Shown here: piece by piece, positions 44,457 to 53,535 of the stretch
How the letters are laid out: the number at the start of each line of letters is the position of its first letter
Numbering within the stretch: position 1 is the first letter of the stretch
Position numbers and translations under genes: made by a program
Notes under the pieces: model-generated
The model's database searches: none
What the model saw: the letters and a program-made list of their open reading frames with translations, nothing else
Told to the model about the DNA's origin: nothing
Source: Algoriphagus oliviformis
Lineage (GTDB): Bacteria; Bacteroidota; Bacteroidia; Cytophagales; Cyclobacteriaceae
NCBI RefSeq assembly: GCF_017254915.1
Contig: NZ_JAFKCT010000004.1
Location: 1-64,000 of the forward strand
Reading direction: 5' to 3'
DNA: 64,000 bases

Positions 44457-44849
44457 CATCCGGCTTCATCCAGATTTTCTTACACAAGCCCCAATCCTTT
44501 CCCTTAGCCCCAGTTTCTTTTTGGACACTGCGGCTATCTTTTTTTGACATTTTTTTACCGAAAAAGCCGTAGGCAGACACAAACTACGAATTTCACTACC
44601 TACAGGTGCCTGCACACCACAGTGCCGCAATTTCTACCGCCGCTTTTTTCGAATAAAATCCAGTCTCAGACCCTAACCTGATTTTTCTCAGGTTTTTTTT
44701 TGGAATAAATACCAACTTTTGGAAGAAGCCTTAAGATTTTGATTTGAATTTTTCCAAACCCCAACACCCTTTTCTACAAATGAGTATTGCCGAATCAAAA
44801 CGCCAAAACGTTTTGAGAGGAGCCATTACCCAGCCTAATTCCATCCCAT
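44457..44849. other. 393-bp intergenic region upstream of the RND operon
   Basis: Contains one clear terminator (44675-44702) and otherwise AT-rich sequence. The palindrome CAAAACGTTTTG near 44806 lies about 40 bp before the MFP ATG and could be an operator (low confidence). No convincing TAnnTTTG was found. Confidence 0.5.
44675..44702 (+). terminator. Terminator between the GDSL gene and the RND operon
   Basis: AACCTGA pairs with TCAGGTT around a 6-nt TTTTTC loop, followed by eight or more T. Confidence 0.7.
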
Positions 44850-45989
44850 ATGAAATTTTCCTTTGATTCAAAAAGACCACTTTTGGGTTTACTGTCGCTC
44901 GTTTTGCTGCTGCCCTCCTGCAAGGAGGCAGTCGTGACGGAAGCCCCTCCACTCAAGGTCAACGTGGTGACCGCGATCCAAAACGACGTTCCGCTCTACG
45001 AGGAATTTGTGGCCCAAGTCTACGGCAAGTCGGACGTGGACATCCGCGCTCGGGTAGAGGGCTGGGTCACCTCGGTGAATTTCAAGGAAGGCTCGGCCGT
45101 GAAAAAAGGCCAACTGCTCTACACCATCGACGACATCGAGTACAAAAACCGCATGGACCGCCAGGCCAGTGAGGTCACCCGGGCAAACACCGAGCTGGTG
45201 CGTGCCGAAAGCGAGCTGAGCCGGGTACGGCCCCTCACCGAGCTGAACGCCCTGAGCCAAAAAGACCTCGACAATGCCGTGGCCGAATACGAAGCCGCCA
45301 AAGCGCATGTCAATGCGACCCAATCTTCCCTGGACAACGCCAAGATCGAGCTCGGCTACACCCGGGTGTACGCGCCCTTTGACGGCATCATCGGCATCTC
45401 CAACGTACGCGAGGGAGACTACGTGAGCCGCGTCGGGGGATCTTCCGTATTGGCCACGATATCCAGCGTGGACGGGGTACGGGTAAGGTTCCAGATCAGT
45501 GAGCGGGAATACCTCCGCATCGCACAGCTCAGCATGGAGGAGCGTGCCGAGGCCCGCAACAACGTCCAACTGATCCTGGCCGACGGCACCGTGTACAGCG
45601 AGATGGGATCGGTCAGCTTTGGGGACAGGGAAATAGACCCATCCACCGGCACCCTGACCCTGGAGGCCTCTTTCCCCAATCCGACTGGCCTGCTCAGACC
45701 GGGACTTTTTGTCAAAGCAAGAATATTGATGAGCACCTATCCGGGCGCGGTGATGGTTCCCCAGCGCGCGGTCGCCCAATTGCAACACATCGCCCAAGTA
45801 TATGTGGTGACGGACTCCAGCTCGCTCCAGGTCACCTCCGTGGAGACAGGGCCAAAAGTCGGCGACGCCTGGATCATCAAAAGCGGGCTCAAGGCCGGCG
45901 ACCGGGTCGCCATCATCGGCGCTGCCGGGCTGACTGCCGATTCCAAAATCGAGGTGGTGGATCAGAAGTGGCCTGAAGACCAGAAATGA
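44850..45989 (+). CDS. RND efflux periplasmic adaptor (membrane fusion protein)
   Basis: 379-residue lipoprotein adaptor with lipobox LLLPSC (Cys24). Barrel-sandwich/lipoyl halves (DIRARVEGWVTSVNFKEGSAV, and LGYTRVYAPFDGIIGISNV) surround an alpha-helical hairpin (about residues 105-160, AENALSQKDLDNAVAEYEAAK region). A beta barrel and a membrane-proximal domain (VMVPQRAVAQLQHIAQVYVV) follow. It links the inner membrane pump to the outer membrane channel. First gene of a three-gene operon; the pump starts 40 bp downstream. Confidence 0.95.
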   Translation: MKFSFDSKRPLLGLLSLVLLLPSCKEAVVTEAPPLKVNVVTAIQNDVPLYEEFVAQVYGKSDVDIRARVEGWVTSVNFKEGSAVKKGQLLYTIDDIEYKNRMDRQASEVTRANTELVRAESELSRVRPLTELNALSQKDLDNAVAEYEAAKAHVNATQSSLDNAKIELGYTRVYAPFDGIIGISNVREGDYVSRVGGSSVLATISSVDGVRVRFQISEREYLRIAQLSMEERAEARNNVQLILADGTVYSEMGSVSFGDREIDPSTGTLTLEASFPNPTGLLRPGLFVKARILMSTYPGAVMVPQRAVAQLQHIAQVYVVTDSSSLQVTSVETGPKVGDAWIIKSGLKAGDRVAIIGAAGLTADSKIEVVDQKWPEDQK

Positions 45990-46029
45990 TCCCCTCCCAT
46001 TTTTATCCTAACCTCTATACTCCAGCATT

Positions 46030-49000
46030 ATGAGTGAGTTTTTCATAAGAAGACCCATAGTCGCCATGGTGATATCCATCCTCATGATCATCATGGGATT
46101 GATCACCCTGAGCGGCATCCCGATTTCAAAATACCCGGACATTACCCCCCCGATGATCCAGGTCACCACCACTTTCACCGGCGCAAATGCGGTCAACGTG
46201 GAGCAAGCCGTAGCCACGCCCATCGAGCAGCAGGTCAACGGTGTGGAAGAGATGCTCTACATGAAGTCCATCAACGGATCCGACGGCTCCCTTACCCTGC
46301 AGGTGTCCTTTGAGGTAGGCACAGACCTCGACAACGCGAACATGCTGACGCAAAACCGGGTGTCGCAAGCCAGTGCCAAGATGCCACTGGAAGTGAAAAA
46401 CTTCGGGGTGACGACCAAAAAATCCCTGGTATTCCCGCTGATGCTGGTATCCCTCTCTTCGCCAAACGCGACCTACGACGGGCTTTTCCTCAACAACTAC
46501 GCAAACATCAACATCGTCGACCAGCTCAAGCGGATCAGGGGCGTGGGCGACGTGTTCCTCTTTGGCGGAGCCGATTACTCCATGAGAATCTGGCTCGACC
46601 CCGACCTGCTGACCAAACTGGACCTGACCGTCAACGACGTCTCCAATGCGGTAAAAAAACAAAACGCCATCGCCCCAGGGGGTAAATTTGGCGCGCCGCC
46701 CACCCCATCAGGAGTGGAATACACCTACACGGTGACACTGCAGGAGCGCTTGGTGACCGAGGAGGAATTTGGAAACATCATCGTCAAATCCGACGAAAAA
46801 GGCTCCATCGTCCGGCTCAAGGACATCGCTCGACTGGAACTCGGCCTGGACAACTACAACTCCACCAGCCGACTCAACACCAAACCCGCCGCATCCATTG
46901 TGGTGTACCAGATCCCCGGCTCAAACGCACTGGAAGTCTCTGAGGCGGTGCAGTCCGCGATGCTCGGACTGGAATCCTACTTTCCCGAAGACCTGACCTA
47001 CGACATTTCCCTCAATACCACCCGAGCCATCTCGGTAGGTATCGAGGAGATCGTGCATACCCTGTTCGAAGCCGTCGCCCTGGTGATCATCGTAGTATTC
47101 CTTTTCCTCCAGGACTGGAGAGCCACGCTGATTCCATTGCTCACCGTACCGGTATCGCTCTTGGGTACCTTCATCGTGTTCCCCATGCTGGGATTCTCGG
47201 TAAACGTGCTTTCCCTCTTGGGACTGGTACTCGCGATCGGTCTGGTGGTCGATGACGCCATCGTGGTGGTCGAGGCAGTCATGCACAACATCGAGCATGG
47301 CATGAAGCCGAAGGAAGCCACGCAAAAAGCCATGAAAGAAGTGGGTGGCCCAGTAGTGGCCATCGCCCTGATCCTGGCGGCGGTGTTTGTGCCGGTGGCT
47401 TTTGCCGGAGGCATCACCGGACGACTCTACCAGCAGTTTGCGATCACCATTGCGATCTCGGTATTGTTTTCCGCCTTCAACGCACTCACGCTGAGCCCCG
47501 CCCTTTCGGCCATCATCCTGAAACCAAAAAGCGAGTCAAAGGGCCTTCTGCAGCGCTTCTTCAATGCTTTCAACCGGGGCTTTGACAAGTTTACCCTCGG
47601 CTACACCGGCGTAGCGGGAGCTGTGGCCAAAAAATCCATCCGATCTGTGATCATCATCGGCTTCGTGGTCGGCGGCATATTCCTGCTCAACGGCGGCATC
47701 CCTGGAGGCTTCGTTCCGGAAGAGGACGAAGGCTACTTCCTGATCAACATGCAGCTTCCGGATGCAGCTTCGATGGAAAGGACCGATGAGGTCGCCCAAA
47801 AGATCGAAGCCATCCTTGGCCAGCATGAGGAAATCCAGTACTCCACCATGATCCTCGGCTACAGCTTGCTCACCACAACCTACTCGACCAACACGGCCTT
47901 CGTCTTCGTGTCGCTGAAGCCGTGGGAAGAGCGTACCAAAACCGCCAAACAGCTGATCGCCGAGACCAACATGGCATTCCGCCAGTCGATCACCGAGGCC
48001 ACGGCGATTGCCTTTGGGCCTCCGCCCATCGAGGGTCTGGGGACCTCCGCAGGCTTTACCCTGCAGCTCCAAGACCGATCCGGCAACAGTCCGGAGTACC
48101 TGGACCAGCAGGCCCAGGCCTTCATGGCCGAGGCCCGCAAAAGACCCGAGATCGGAAACATCTTCACGCTCTACCGATCCAATGTGCCCCAAAAGCGCAT
48201 CCACATCGACTATGACAAGGCGGAGAAAATGGGAATTGACCTCTCTGAGATCACCAGCACGGTATCGACCTATCTCGGCAGCTCCTATGTCAACGACTTC
48301 AACCGCTTTGGACGGCAGTACAAGGTCTTCGTCCAGGCTGAGGGCGAAAACCGGCTAGACCAAGACGACATGGCCAGCTACTATGTGCGCAGCAAAAGCG
48401 GCGAGATCGTCCCACTCAGCACCCTGGCCCAGGTGGACGACATCTCCGGCCCATCCTATACCAACCGATTCAACATGTATCGGGCAGCGGAGATATCCGG
48501 CGCGCCCAAAGATGGCTACAGCTCCGCAGACGCCCTCAAGGCGCTGGAGGAGGTCGCCTCCACCATGCCCAAGGAAATCGGCATGGCCTTCAGCAACATG
48601 TCCTATCAGGAAAAAGCGGCCGAGGGAACCGGCGGCACCATGTTCCTCATGGCCTTGGTCTTCGTGTTCCTGATCTTGGCCGCGCAATATGAAAGCTGGA
48701 CACTGCCCTTCTCCGTACTTCTCGGCGTTCCGGCGGCGGTGTTTGGGGCATTTTTGGGACTCTGGCTCGGCGGGCTCTGGAGCGTGAGCTATGTAAACAA
48801 CGTCTTCGCGCAGATCGGCTTGGTGATGCTGATTGGCTTGACTGCCAAAAACGCCATCCTGATCGTGGAATTTGCCAAAATGCTGCATGAAGAACAGGGC
48901 AAATCCCTGTACGAGGCCGCCTTGGAATCGGCCAAGCTGAGACTAAGGCCCATCCTCATGACTTCTTTTGCTTTCATGCTGGGCGTGGTACCCCTCCTCA

Positions 49001-49191
49001 CCGCCAGCGGCGCTGGCGCGGAGGCCAGGAAGGTCATGGGCATGGCCGTATTCAGCGGGACGCTCATTGCCACCATCATCGGTGTGATCGTGGTCCCAGG
49101 ACTCTACGTCCTCATCGAAAACCTGGTGAAGAAAAAGAAAACCGATCCACCGGCCTCAGCTACTGTTTCACCTTCAGAACCGACTCATTGA
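46030..49191 (+). CDS. RND efflux pump, hydrophobe/amphiphile (HAE1) type
   Basis: 1,053-residue inner membrane pump of the AcrB/MexB class that expels hydrophobic drugs, bile-like compounds or solvents using the proton gradient. The N-terminus has FFIRRPIVAMVISILMII, then PDITPPMIQVTTTFTGA. TM4 carries the proton-relay pair GLVVDDAIVVVEAV, and TM10 the essential Lys in GLTAKNAILIVEF. Two large periplasmic loops form porter and docking domains. The stop is 1 bp from a 30-codon frame that overlaps the outer membrane channel gene. Confidence 0.96.
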   Translation: MSEFFIRRPIVAMVISILMIIMGLITLSGIPISKYPDITPPMIQVTTTFTGANAVNVEQAVATPIEQQVNGVEEMLYMKSINGSDGSLTLQVSFEVGTDLDNANMLTQNRVSQASAKMPLEVKNFGVTTKKSLVFPLMLVSLSSPNATYDGLFLNNYANINIVDQLKRIRGVGDVFLFGGADYSMRIWLDPDLLTKLDLTVNDVSNAVKKQNAIAPGGKFGAPPTPSGVEYTYTVTLQERLVTEEEFGNIIVKSDEKGSIVRLKDIARLELGLDNYNSTSRLNTKPAASIVVYQIPGSNALEVSEAVQSAMLGLESYFPEDLTYDISLNTTRAISVGIEEIVHTLFEAVALVIIVVFLFLQDWRATLIPLLTVPVSLLGTFIVFPMLGFSVNVLSLLGLVLAIGLVVDDAIVVVEAVMHNIEHGMKPKEATQKAMKEVGGPVVAIALILAAVFVPVAFAGGITGRLYQQFAITIAISVLFSAFNALTLSPALSAIILKPKSESKGLLQRFFNAFNRGFDKFTLGYTGVAGAVAKKSIRSVIIIGFVVGGIFLLNGGIPGGFVPEEDEGYFLINMQLPDAASMERTDEVAQKIEAILGQHEEIQYSTMILGYSLLTTTYSTNTAFVFVSLKPWEERTKTAKQLIAETNMAFRQSITEATAIAFGPPPIEGLGTSAGFTLQLQDRSGNSPEYLDQQAQAFMAEARKRPEIGNIFTLYRSNVPQKRIHIDYDKAEKMGIDLSEITSTVSTYLGSSYVNDFNRFGRQYKVFVQAEGENRLDQDDMASYYVRSKSGEIVPLSTLAQVDDISGPSYTNRFNMYRAAEISGAPKDGYSSADALKALEEVASTMPKEIGMAFSNMSYQEKAAEGTGGTMFLMALVFVFLILAAQYESWTLPFSVLLGVPAAVFGAFLGLWLGGLWSVSYVNNVFAQIGLVMLIGLTAKNAILIVEFAKMLHEEQGKSLYEAALESAKLRLRPILMTSFAFMLGVVPLLTASGAGAEARKVMGMAVFSGTLIATIIGVIVVPGLYVLIENLVKKKKTDPPASATVSPSEPTH

Positions 49192-49192
49192 T

Positions 49193-49285
49193 ATGAAATC
49201 GAGCATAAATCAGTTGACTACAAAAGGGATGATTCTTGCCCATGCGAGATTCCATGTGTCCATCAAAATCTATCCAAACACATGA
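49193..49285 (+). CDS. Possible 30-residue leader ORF between pump and outer membrane channel
   Basis: ATG at 49193 opens a 30-codon frame (MKSSINQLTTKGMILAHARF...) that begins 1 bp after the pump stop and ends with TGA overlapping the ATG of the channel gene (ATGA). The spacing suggests translational coupling. I recognise no family; it may simply be a spacer that happens to be open. Confidence 0.3.
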   Translation: MKSSINQLTTKGMILAHARFHVSIKIYPNT

Positions 49286-50667
49286 AAAACCTGATCATAG
49301 CGATATTCATCTTGTTGGTGGCGGCAGGTTGTGCCGTGGGGCCAAAATACTCCCGACCTGAAACGGTCGAAACCCGGACTCCGGAGGGATATTTCCAAAA
49401 CGGAGACGAAACCGACTCGATCACCAACCTGGCCTGGTGGGACGTCTATCAGGACACCGTCCTCCAGTCCCTGATCCAAAATGCGGTGGACTCCAACCTC
49501 AACCTGCTGACCGCCATGGCGCGGGTAGAGGAAGCCCAGGCCATCCTCGGCTACAATAAAGCCAACATGGGGCCAGCCATAGGCTACGGAGCCGCAGCAA
49601 GGGCGACAGACTTCCGGGAGCGTGCCCAAGAGGCAGGAGTGGGCTTCAACACCAATTCCTACTCCGTATTGGGAAACATATCCTGGGAGATCGACATCTG
49701 GGGCAAGCTACGCCATGCCAATCGCGCGGCCTATGCCGAGCTCTTGGCTTCGGAGGAAAACCGAAAGTCCATCTACATCAGCCTCGTGGCGCAGATCGCC
49801 GAGCTGTACTTCAACCTCAGAGGATTGGACGACCGGCTCAGGATCACCGAGCGCACCTACCAGACCCGTCTGGAATACCTCCGCATCATCGAGTTGCGGT
49901 TTGACAAAGGCGAGGTATCGGAGCTGGACAAGCTGCAGGCGGAGCAGATCGCCGCGGATGCCAAGGCGGAAATGTACACCCTGGAGCGTGAGATCATTTT
50001 TGTCGAAAATGCCATAGGAATCCTCACCGGCAAGACTTATTCGCCCATCGTGCGGGGACTGCGAAACGATCAGCAGATGCTGCCGCTGGAGATCCCTACC
50101 GGCCTACCATCCGAGTTGCTCGAAAGAAGACCCGACATCCTTCAGGCAGAGCAGCTATTGGTGGCGCAGACCGAGCGGATCGGCGTGGCAGTGGCCATGC
50201 GCTTTCCTTCACTCAGCCTGACCGGCTTCTTTGGAGTCGCCAGCCCGGACATCTCCAAGCTCTTTGTCCCCAATGCAGTCCTCGGCTCTGTCACCGGACA
50301 GCTAGCCGGACCGCTTTTCCAATTTGGCCAAAACAAACGTAGGGTGGAAGCCGAGCGCGCCCGCGCCAAGCAATACGCCTACAATTACGAGCAGACCATC
50401 TTGGAGGCTTTTGCAGAGGTAGAAAACTCCCTGGCCGAGATACGCACCTACACCAACGAGTACGAGGCCCGCATGACGCAGGTCGCCGCGACGCAAAAAT
50501 CCCTTATGCTTTCCAAGGCACTCTACGACAACGGCTACACTTCATTCCTTCAGGTCTTGGATGCAGAGCGGGAGCTTTACTACTCCGAGTTTGAAAAATC
50601 CCTGGCCCTGGAAAACCAGCTGATTTCCTCCGTGAGGCTGTATAAGGCGCTCGGAGGAGGCTGGTAA
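49282..50667 (+). CDS. Outer membrane efflux lipoprotein (TolC/NodT family)
   Basis: 461-residue outer membrane factor with lipobox VAAGC (Cys17) and the NodT opening CAVGPKYSRPE. Two TolC repeats with long helices (AYAELLASEENRKSIYISLV, and ERARAKQYAYNYEQTILEAF) and short beta segments form the channel. The family motif ISWEIDIWGKLRHANRAA is present. It is the last gene of the operon and gives the exit duct for the RND pump. A strong terminator follows 16 bp after the stop. Confidence 0.95.
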   Translation: MKNLIIAIFILLVAAGCAVGPKYSRPETVETRTPEGYFQNGDETDSITNLAWWDVYQDTVLQSLIQNAVDSNLNLLTAMARVEEAQAILGYNKANMGPAIGYGAAARATDFRERAQEAGVGFNTNSYSVLGNISWEIDIWGKLRHANRAAYAELLASEENRKSIYISLVAQIAELYFNLRGLDDRLRITERTYQTRLEYLRIIELRFDKGEVSELDKLQAEQIAADAKAEMYTLEREIIFVENAIGILTGKTYSPIVRGLRNDQQMLPLEIPTGLPSELLERRPDILQAEQLLVAQTERIGVAVAMRFPSLSLTGFFGVASPDISKLFVPNAVLGSVTGQLAGPLFQFGQNKRRVEAERARAKQYAYNYEQTILEAFAEVENSLAEIRTYTNEYEARMTQVAATQKSLMLSKALYDNGYTSFLQVLDAERELYYSEFEKSLALENQLISSVRLYKALGGGW

Positions 50668-50683
50668 AAAACTTACAGAAAAC

Positions 50684-50718
50684 AAAAGGGCTGAAAATCG
50701 GTTTTTCAGCCCTTTTTT
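50684..50718 (+). terminator. Rho-independent terminator of the RND operon
   Basis: AAAAGGGCTGAAAA pairs perfectly with TTTTCAGCCCTTTT around a short loop and ends in TTTTTT. It may also serve the convergent GyrI-like gene. Confidence 0.85.
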
Positions 50719-50750
50719 GCATTCATGGGTGTAGCAAATCCAGCCCCTCC

Positions 50751-51242
50751 CTATTTGGACCGGACGGGAATCCATATTTCCTCTTCGGAATCCAGATCGT
50801 CGTTTTTGTATTTTTCTCCCAACACCTCAAAATGGGGCCGCTCATCAAGCACGTAACCCGAACTGGGTAGCCATTGGGTGAAAATGTATTGGAAAATACT
50901 CGTGTCACGGCTCGATCCCCGGTAGTCAAACACCGCATAGCGCCCTCCCGGCAATACAAATGTCTCCATCCCGGCCGGGACGCCTGCAAAATCGGACACC
51001 TCCACCGCCGCCCATTTTTCAAAGGAAGTCGCTGGGTCAAATTGAGCGAAATAAGAGGCCGGATAAAGCTGCATGGAAATCAAATCCCTACTGAGCGCAT
51101 GCGCAACCTCATCTCTCCTAGGCATGAAGGCCCGCCAAAGTTCCGCGGTCCGGTTGTTTGTCAAGCTGAGGCTCAGCCTGCTGCCCACCAGCTTCTTTTC
51201 GGTCAGGGTTTCTATTCTTGGACTGGAGAAGTTCTTCTGCAT
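50751..51242 (-). CDS. GyrI-like small-molecule-binding protein
   Basis: 163-residue stand-alone effector-binding domain of the GyrI/AraC_E_bind type, usually found fused to AraC or MerR regulators or as free ligand traps. The conserved core is AAVEVSDFAGVPAGMETFVL and the ending block FEVLGEKYKNDDLDSEEEIW (family pattern FExYxxxxD...EIxIPV). It may bind and sequester a hydrophobic ligand. It is convergent to the RND operon, so a role in drug tolerance is possible, but that is inference. Confidence 0.85.
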   Translation of the reverse strand: MQKNFSSPRIETLTEKKLVGSRLSLSLTNNRTAELWRAFMPRRDEVAHALSRDLISMQLYPASYFAQFDPATSFEKWAAVEVSDFAGVPAGMETFVLPGGRYAVFDYRGSSRDTSIFQYIFTQWLPSSGYVLDERPHFEVLGEKYKNDDLDSEEEIWIPVRSK

Positions 51243-51636
51243 ATTTTTTTCTTACGATTGGGAACGGCTTACGCGGCATCGGCAGGCATCCTACCTGGTG
51301 TAATGTTACCTGTTAATTGGCGTTTTACGACCTTTCCAATAGGCAGGTATTCAAGAGGCAACATAACGCCAGGTCTCCGTCCACCGCAAAAAAGCGAAGC
51401 TTTTTACTTTGCGCCCTTGAAATGGCCTGGGAAAAGGAAATCTAGGAGAGGGGTTCCTGTGGCACACGAGACAAGGTTTTTTCTTCTCTTTGTGGCCTCC
51501 TATGTTAAAAAGGATGTCCGGCAGAAGGGAATTCCGTTCGGTGGGGACACCGACCGGGTAGGAAACTTCCTGCCTCCGGTCGGCAAATAGTCAAAAGGCC
51601 ATTTCGAAGTTAACATAACGCTAGTTCCCCAAGAGG
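51243..51636. repeat. 394-bp scar-like region with repeated motifs and an inverted repeat
   Basis: Contains no gene. The word AACATAACGC(C/T)AG occurs twice (about 51361 and 51613). An imperfect palindrome spans 51550-51583 (CCGACCGG ... CCGGTCGG with GTAGGAA/TTCCTGCC inside). A third, related word lies near 51302 (AATGTTACCTGTTAATTGGCG). The repeats lie between the GyrI-like and patatin-TIR genes and suggest a recombination boundary. They are short, so they are not called as attC sites. Confidence 0.5.
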
Positions 51637-53034
51637 TCAAGCCTCAAGGGTTTCGTCGTCCATGATATCGATCAGCTGCTCGACCATTGTAGCCAAAACC
51701 TCCCTTTGTCTTTCACTGTCCAGCTCCTCGAAGGGTTCATCTGGATTGTTCACAAAATGGATTTCCCGAAGCGGATTTTCATGGGCCGCCAAGCGAGAAA
51801 TGGCGATCGGAAAGATCCTGACCTTCTGCTTTCGCGCTTCGTCCATGAAGTAGTTTAGCTCATTGGTGGTGATATAGCTTGAATCGAGGAAATTTCGGCT
51901 GACCAAGCAAATGGCGACCTTGGTCTGCGAAAGTGCATTTTTTATCGCAGTATGCCAGTAGGTACCGGGCATGATCTCCTGGTCGTCCCAGACTTTGATG
52001 CCATGAAAGGCCTCCACCGGGGCGAGCATCAGCTGCAGCTTGTCAAACCACTCCTTGTCCTTGTGACTGTAGCTGATGAACACCTGATGTCGACCGCTGG
52101 TTTCCCTGCTGAATTGCTTCATCAGGGCGATGTTTCGCTCCCTTGCCAGGTCAAAGCCCACCGCGCTGGTGCTGGCAGGCGCGATGTTTTCCACTCGGAT
52201 AAACTTGCGAAGATCTCCCTGACACAGCTCCAGCATGCGCTCCATCTCCTTTTCTCCCGAGAGGATCAGGGCTTGGATGCGTTCGCGGGAAATCGAAAAA
52301 TCCTCTGCCTCCTGATCACCGCAATTGATCTCCACCACGATGCTGGATGGCATCTGCTGTAGGCTGAAGGAGTCGTTGGCCGCGGCGGCGGACTGGATCA
52401 TGGACTGGATAAAATTCGAAAAGTTGCTCAATCTCCCTTTGAGCAGGGTATTGGTCTTCAGCACCACCACAGGTTTGCCCTGGCTCTCCGCAGCAGCCAC
52501 CCAGCCCGGACTGTCCGAGGCCACTCCCCCATCCACGAGCAGCATGTCGTCTTGGCTGATCGGGGCAAACAGCGGAGGGATAGCCGTGGCAATAGCCAAA
52601 ACCTTGGAAGCCTTCCAGTAGGGATGGGTCTCCCTGTTGATGCTCAAAAGCTGCTGCCGGTTCAAGTCCAAAGCCAGCGTACTGTAAGGGATCGGCAGGC
52701 TGGACAGATTCATGTCTTTTCCTCCAAAATCCCTCAGCAAGGCTTCGTAGTCAGGATGGTGATAGATAGCAAACGGATAGCGAAACACCGCAAAAAGATT
52801 GCTCCAGACCCTTTTTCTCAGGTATTTCCGCATAGGGTTGTGAAGCACTTTTTCCTCGATCTCCGCAGGGGACATCCCCATGCAAATCAACATCCCGATG
52901 ACGGACCCCATGCTGCTCGCCGACACACCGCTGACCCGATATCCAGCCTTTGCCAGTGCCTTGTAGGCACCAATGTAGCTGAAGCACCTTACCCCTCCGC
53001 TGCTGCACAGCAGATGAACGTCCTTGCTAGACAT
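51637..53034 (-). CDS. Patatin-like phospholipase fused to a TIR domain
   Basis: 465-residue two-domain protein. Residues 1-250 are a patatin-like acyl hydrolase: an oxyanion GGVR loop (13-16), a nucleophile elbow reading ASSMG with S41 (first Gly of GxSxG replaced by Ala), and the catalytic DGG at 168-170. Residues 316-411 are a TIR domain (HQVFISYSHKDKEWFDKL, VWDDQEIMPGTYWHTAIKNA), with E392 at the NADase Glu position (SSYITTNEL). Both domains occur as effectors in bacterial anti-phage systems; the fusion suggests a two-toxin abortive-infection effector. No cyclase, STING or other sensor is nearby. ATG at 53034 is chosen because the upstream frame is not conserved. Confidence 0.86.
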   Translation of the reverse strand: MSSKDVHLLCSSGGVRCFSYIGAYKALAKAGYRVSGVSASSMGSVIGMLICMGMSPAEIEEKVLHNPMRKYLRKRVWSNLFAVFRYPFAIYHHPDYEALLRDFGGKDMNLSSLPIPYSTLALDLNRQQLLSINRETHPYWKASKVLAIATAIPPLFAPISQDDMLLVDGGVASDSPGWVAAAESQGKPVVVLKTNTLLKGRLSNFSNFIQSMIQSAAAANDSFSLQQMPSSIVVEINCGDQEAEDFSISRERIQALILSGEKEMERMLELCQGDLRKFIRVENIAPASTSAVGFDLARERNIALMKQFSRETSGRHQVFISYSHKDKEWFDKLQLMLAPVEAFHGIKVWDDQEIMPGTYWHTAIKNALSQTKVAICLVSRNFLDSSYITTNELNYFMDEARKQKVRIFPIAISRLAAHENPLREIHFVNNPDEPFEELDSERQREVLATMVEQLIDIMDDETLEA

Positions 53035-53134
53035 GGCTAGGGGCTTTTTTTTGTTCCAAACCCAAGGCGACAGCAATTAGTCTAGCCTTGGCCGATTCCC
53101 CATCTTTTGAAAAACACACTGCCAGATCCCTCAT
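53027..53134 (-). CDS. Possible 35-residue ORF upstream of patatin-TIR
   Basis: ATG at 53134 opens 35 codons (MRDLAVCFSKDGESAKARLI...) whose stop overlaps the patatin-TIR ATG by 8 bp. The overlap is of the kind seen in coupled genes, so it could be a regulatory leader or a short companion. I recognise no family, and a chance frame is equally possible. Confidence 0.3.
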   Translation of the reverse strand: MRDLAVCFSKDGESAKARLIAVALGLEQKKAPSHV

Positions 53135-53535
53135 GTTATTTTGGTTTATTGTTGTTTTGGTCTATTGTTTCTAAAAATCCAGAAAGGAAAAGCTGCCTAA
53201 AGACCTGCTTTTACCTGCATCAGATCTGTTCAACTGCCTCGCAAGGCCGATTGAAAAGTTGGCTTCTCCCGAGTCAATCCTGTCGAAAGTGGTGGGCACG
53301 GGGCCCCTTCAGCGACTTGGGACTTGGTTCGATCAAAAACTGAAGCCTCGCCAGCAAACCTTATTTTGACGCTCCCGCCACAAACGGAAGACTAGGGTCG
53401 GCTTGAAAGTGTATTGATTGTTTGGCAGGTTCAAAGTAGCTTTTTTAAAACTAAATAAAAAGCAACCCAACAAATTAATCCTTCAAAAAATAAAAGAGAC
53501 CTGTTTCCCCGGAAAACACAAGAATTTGCCCTTGG
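53135..53535. other. 401-bp intergenic region with a near-perfect direct repeat
   Basis: Holds TTTTGGTTTATTG at 53139-53151 and TTTTGGTCTATTG at 53155-53167 (12/13 identical, 3-nt spacer), about 105-135 bp upstream of the patatin-TIR start. They could be an operator or promoter element. No gene is visible between them and the ackA stop. Confidence 0.5.

Noticed and set aside
51301..51630. Integron attC sites in the AACATAACGC region
   Set aside because: The repeated words resemble attC core pieces, but I could not assemble paired R/L boxes with the expected spacing, and no integrase is present.
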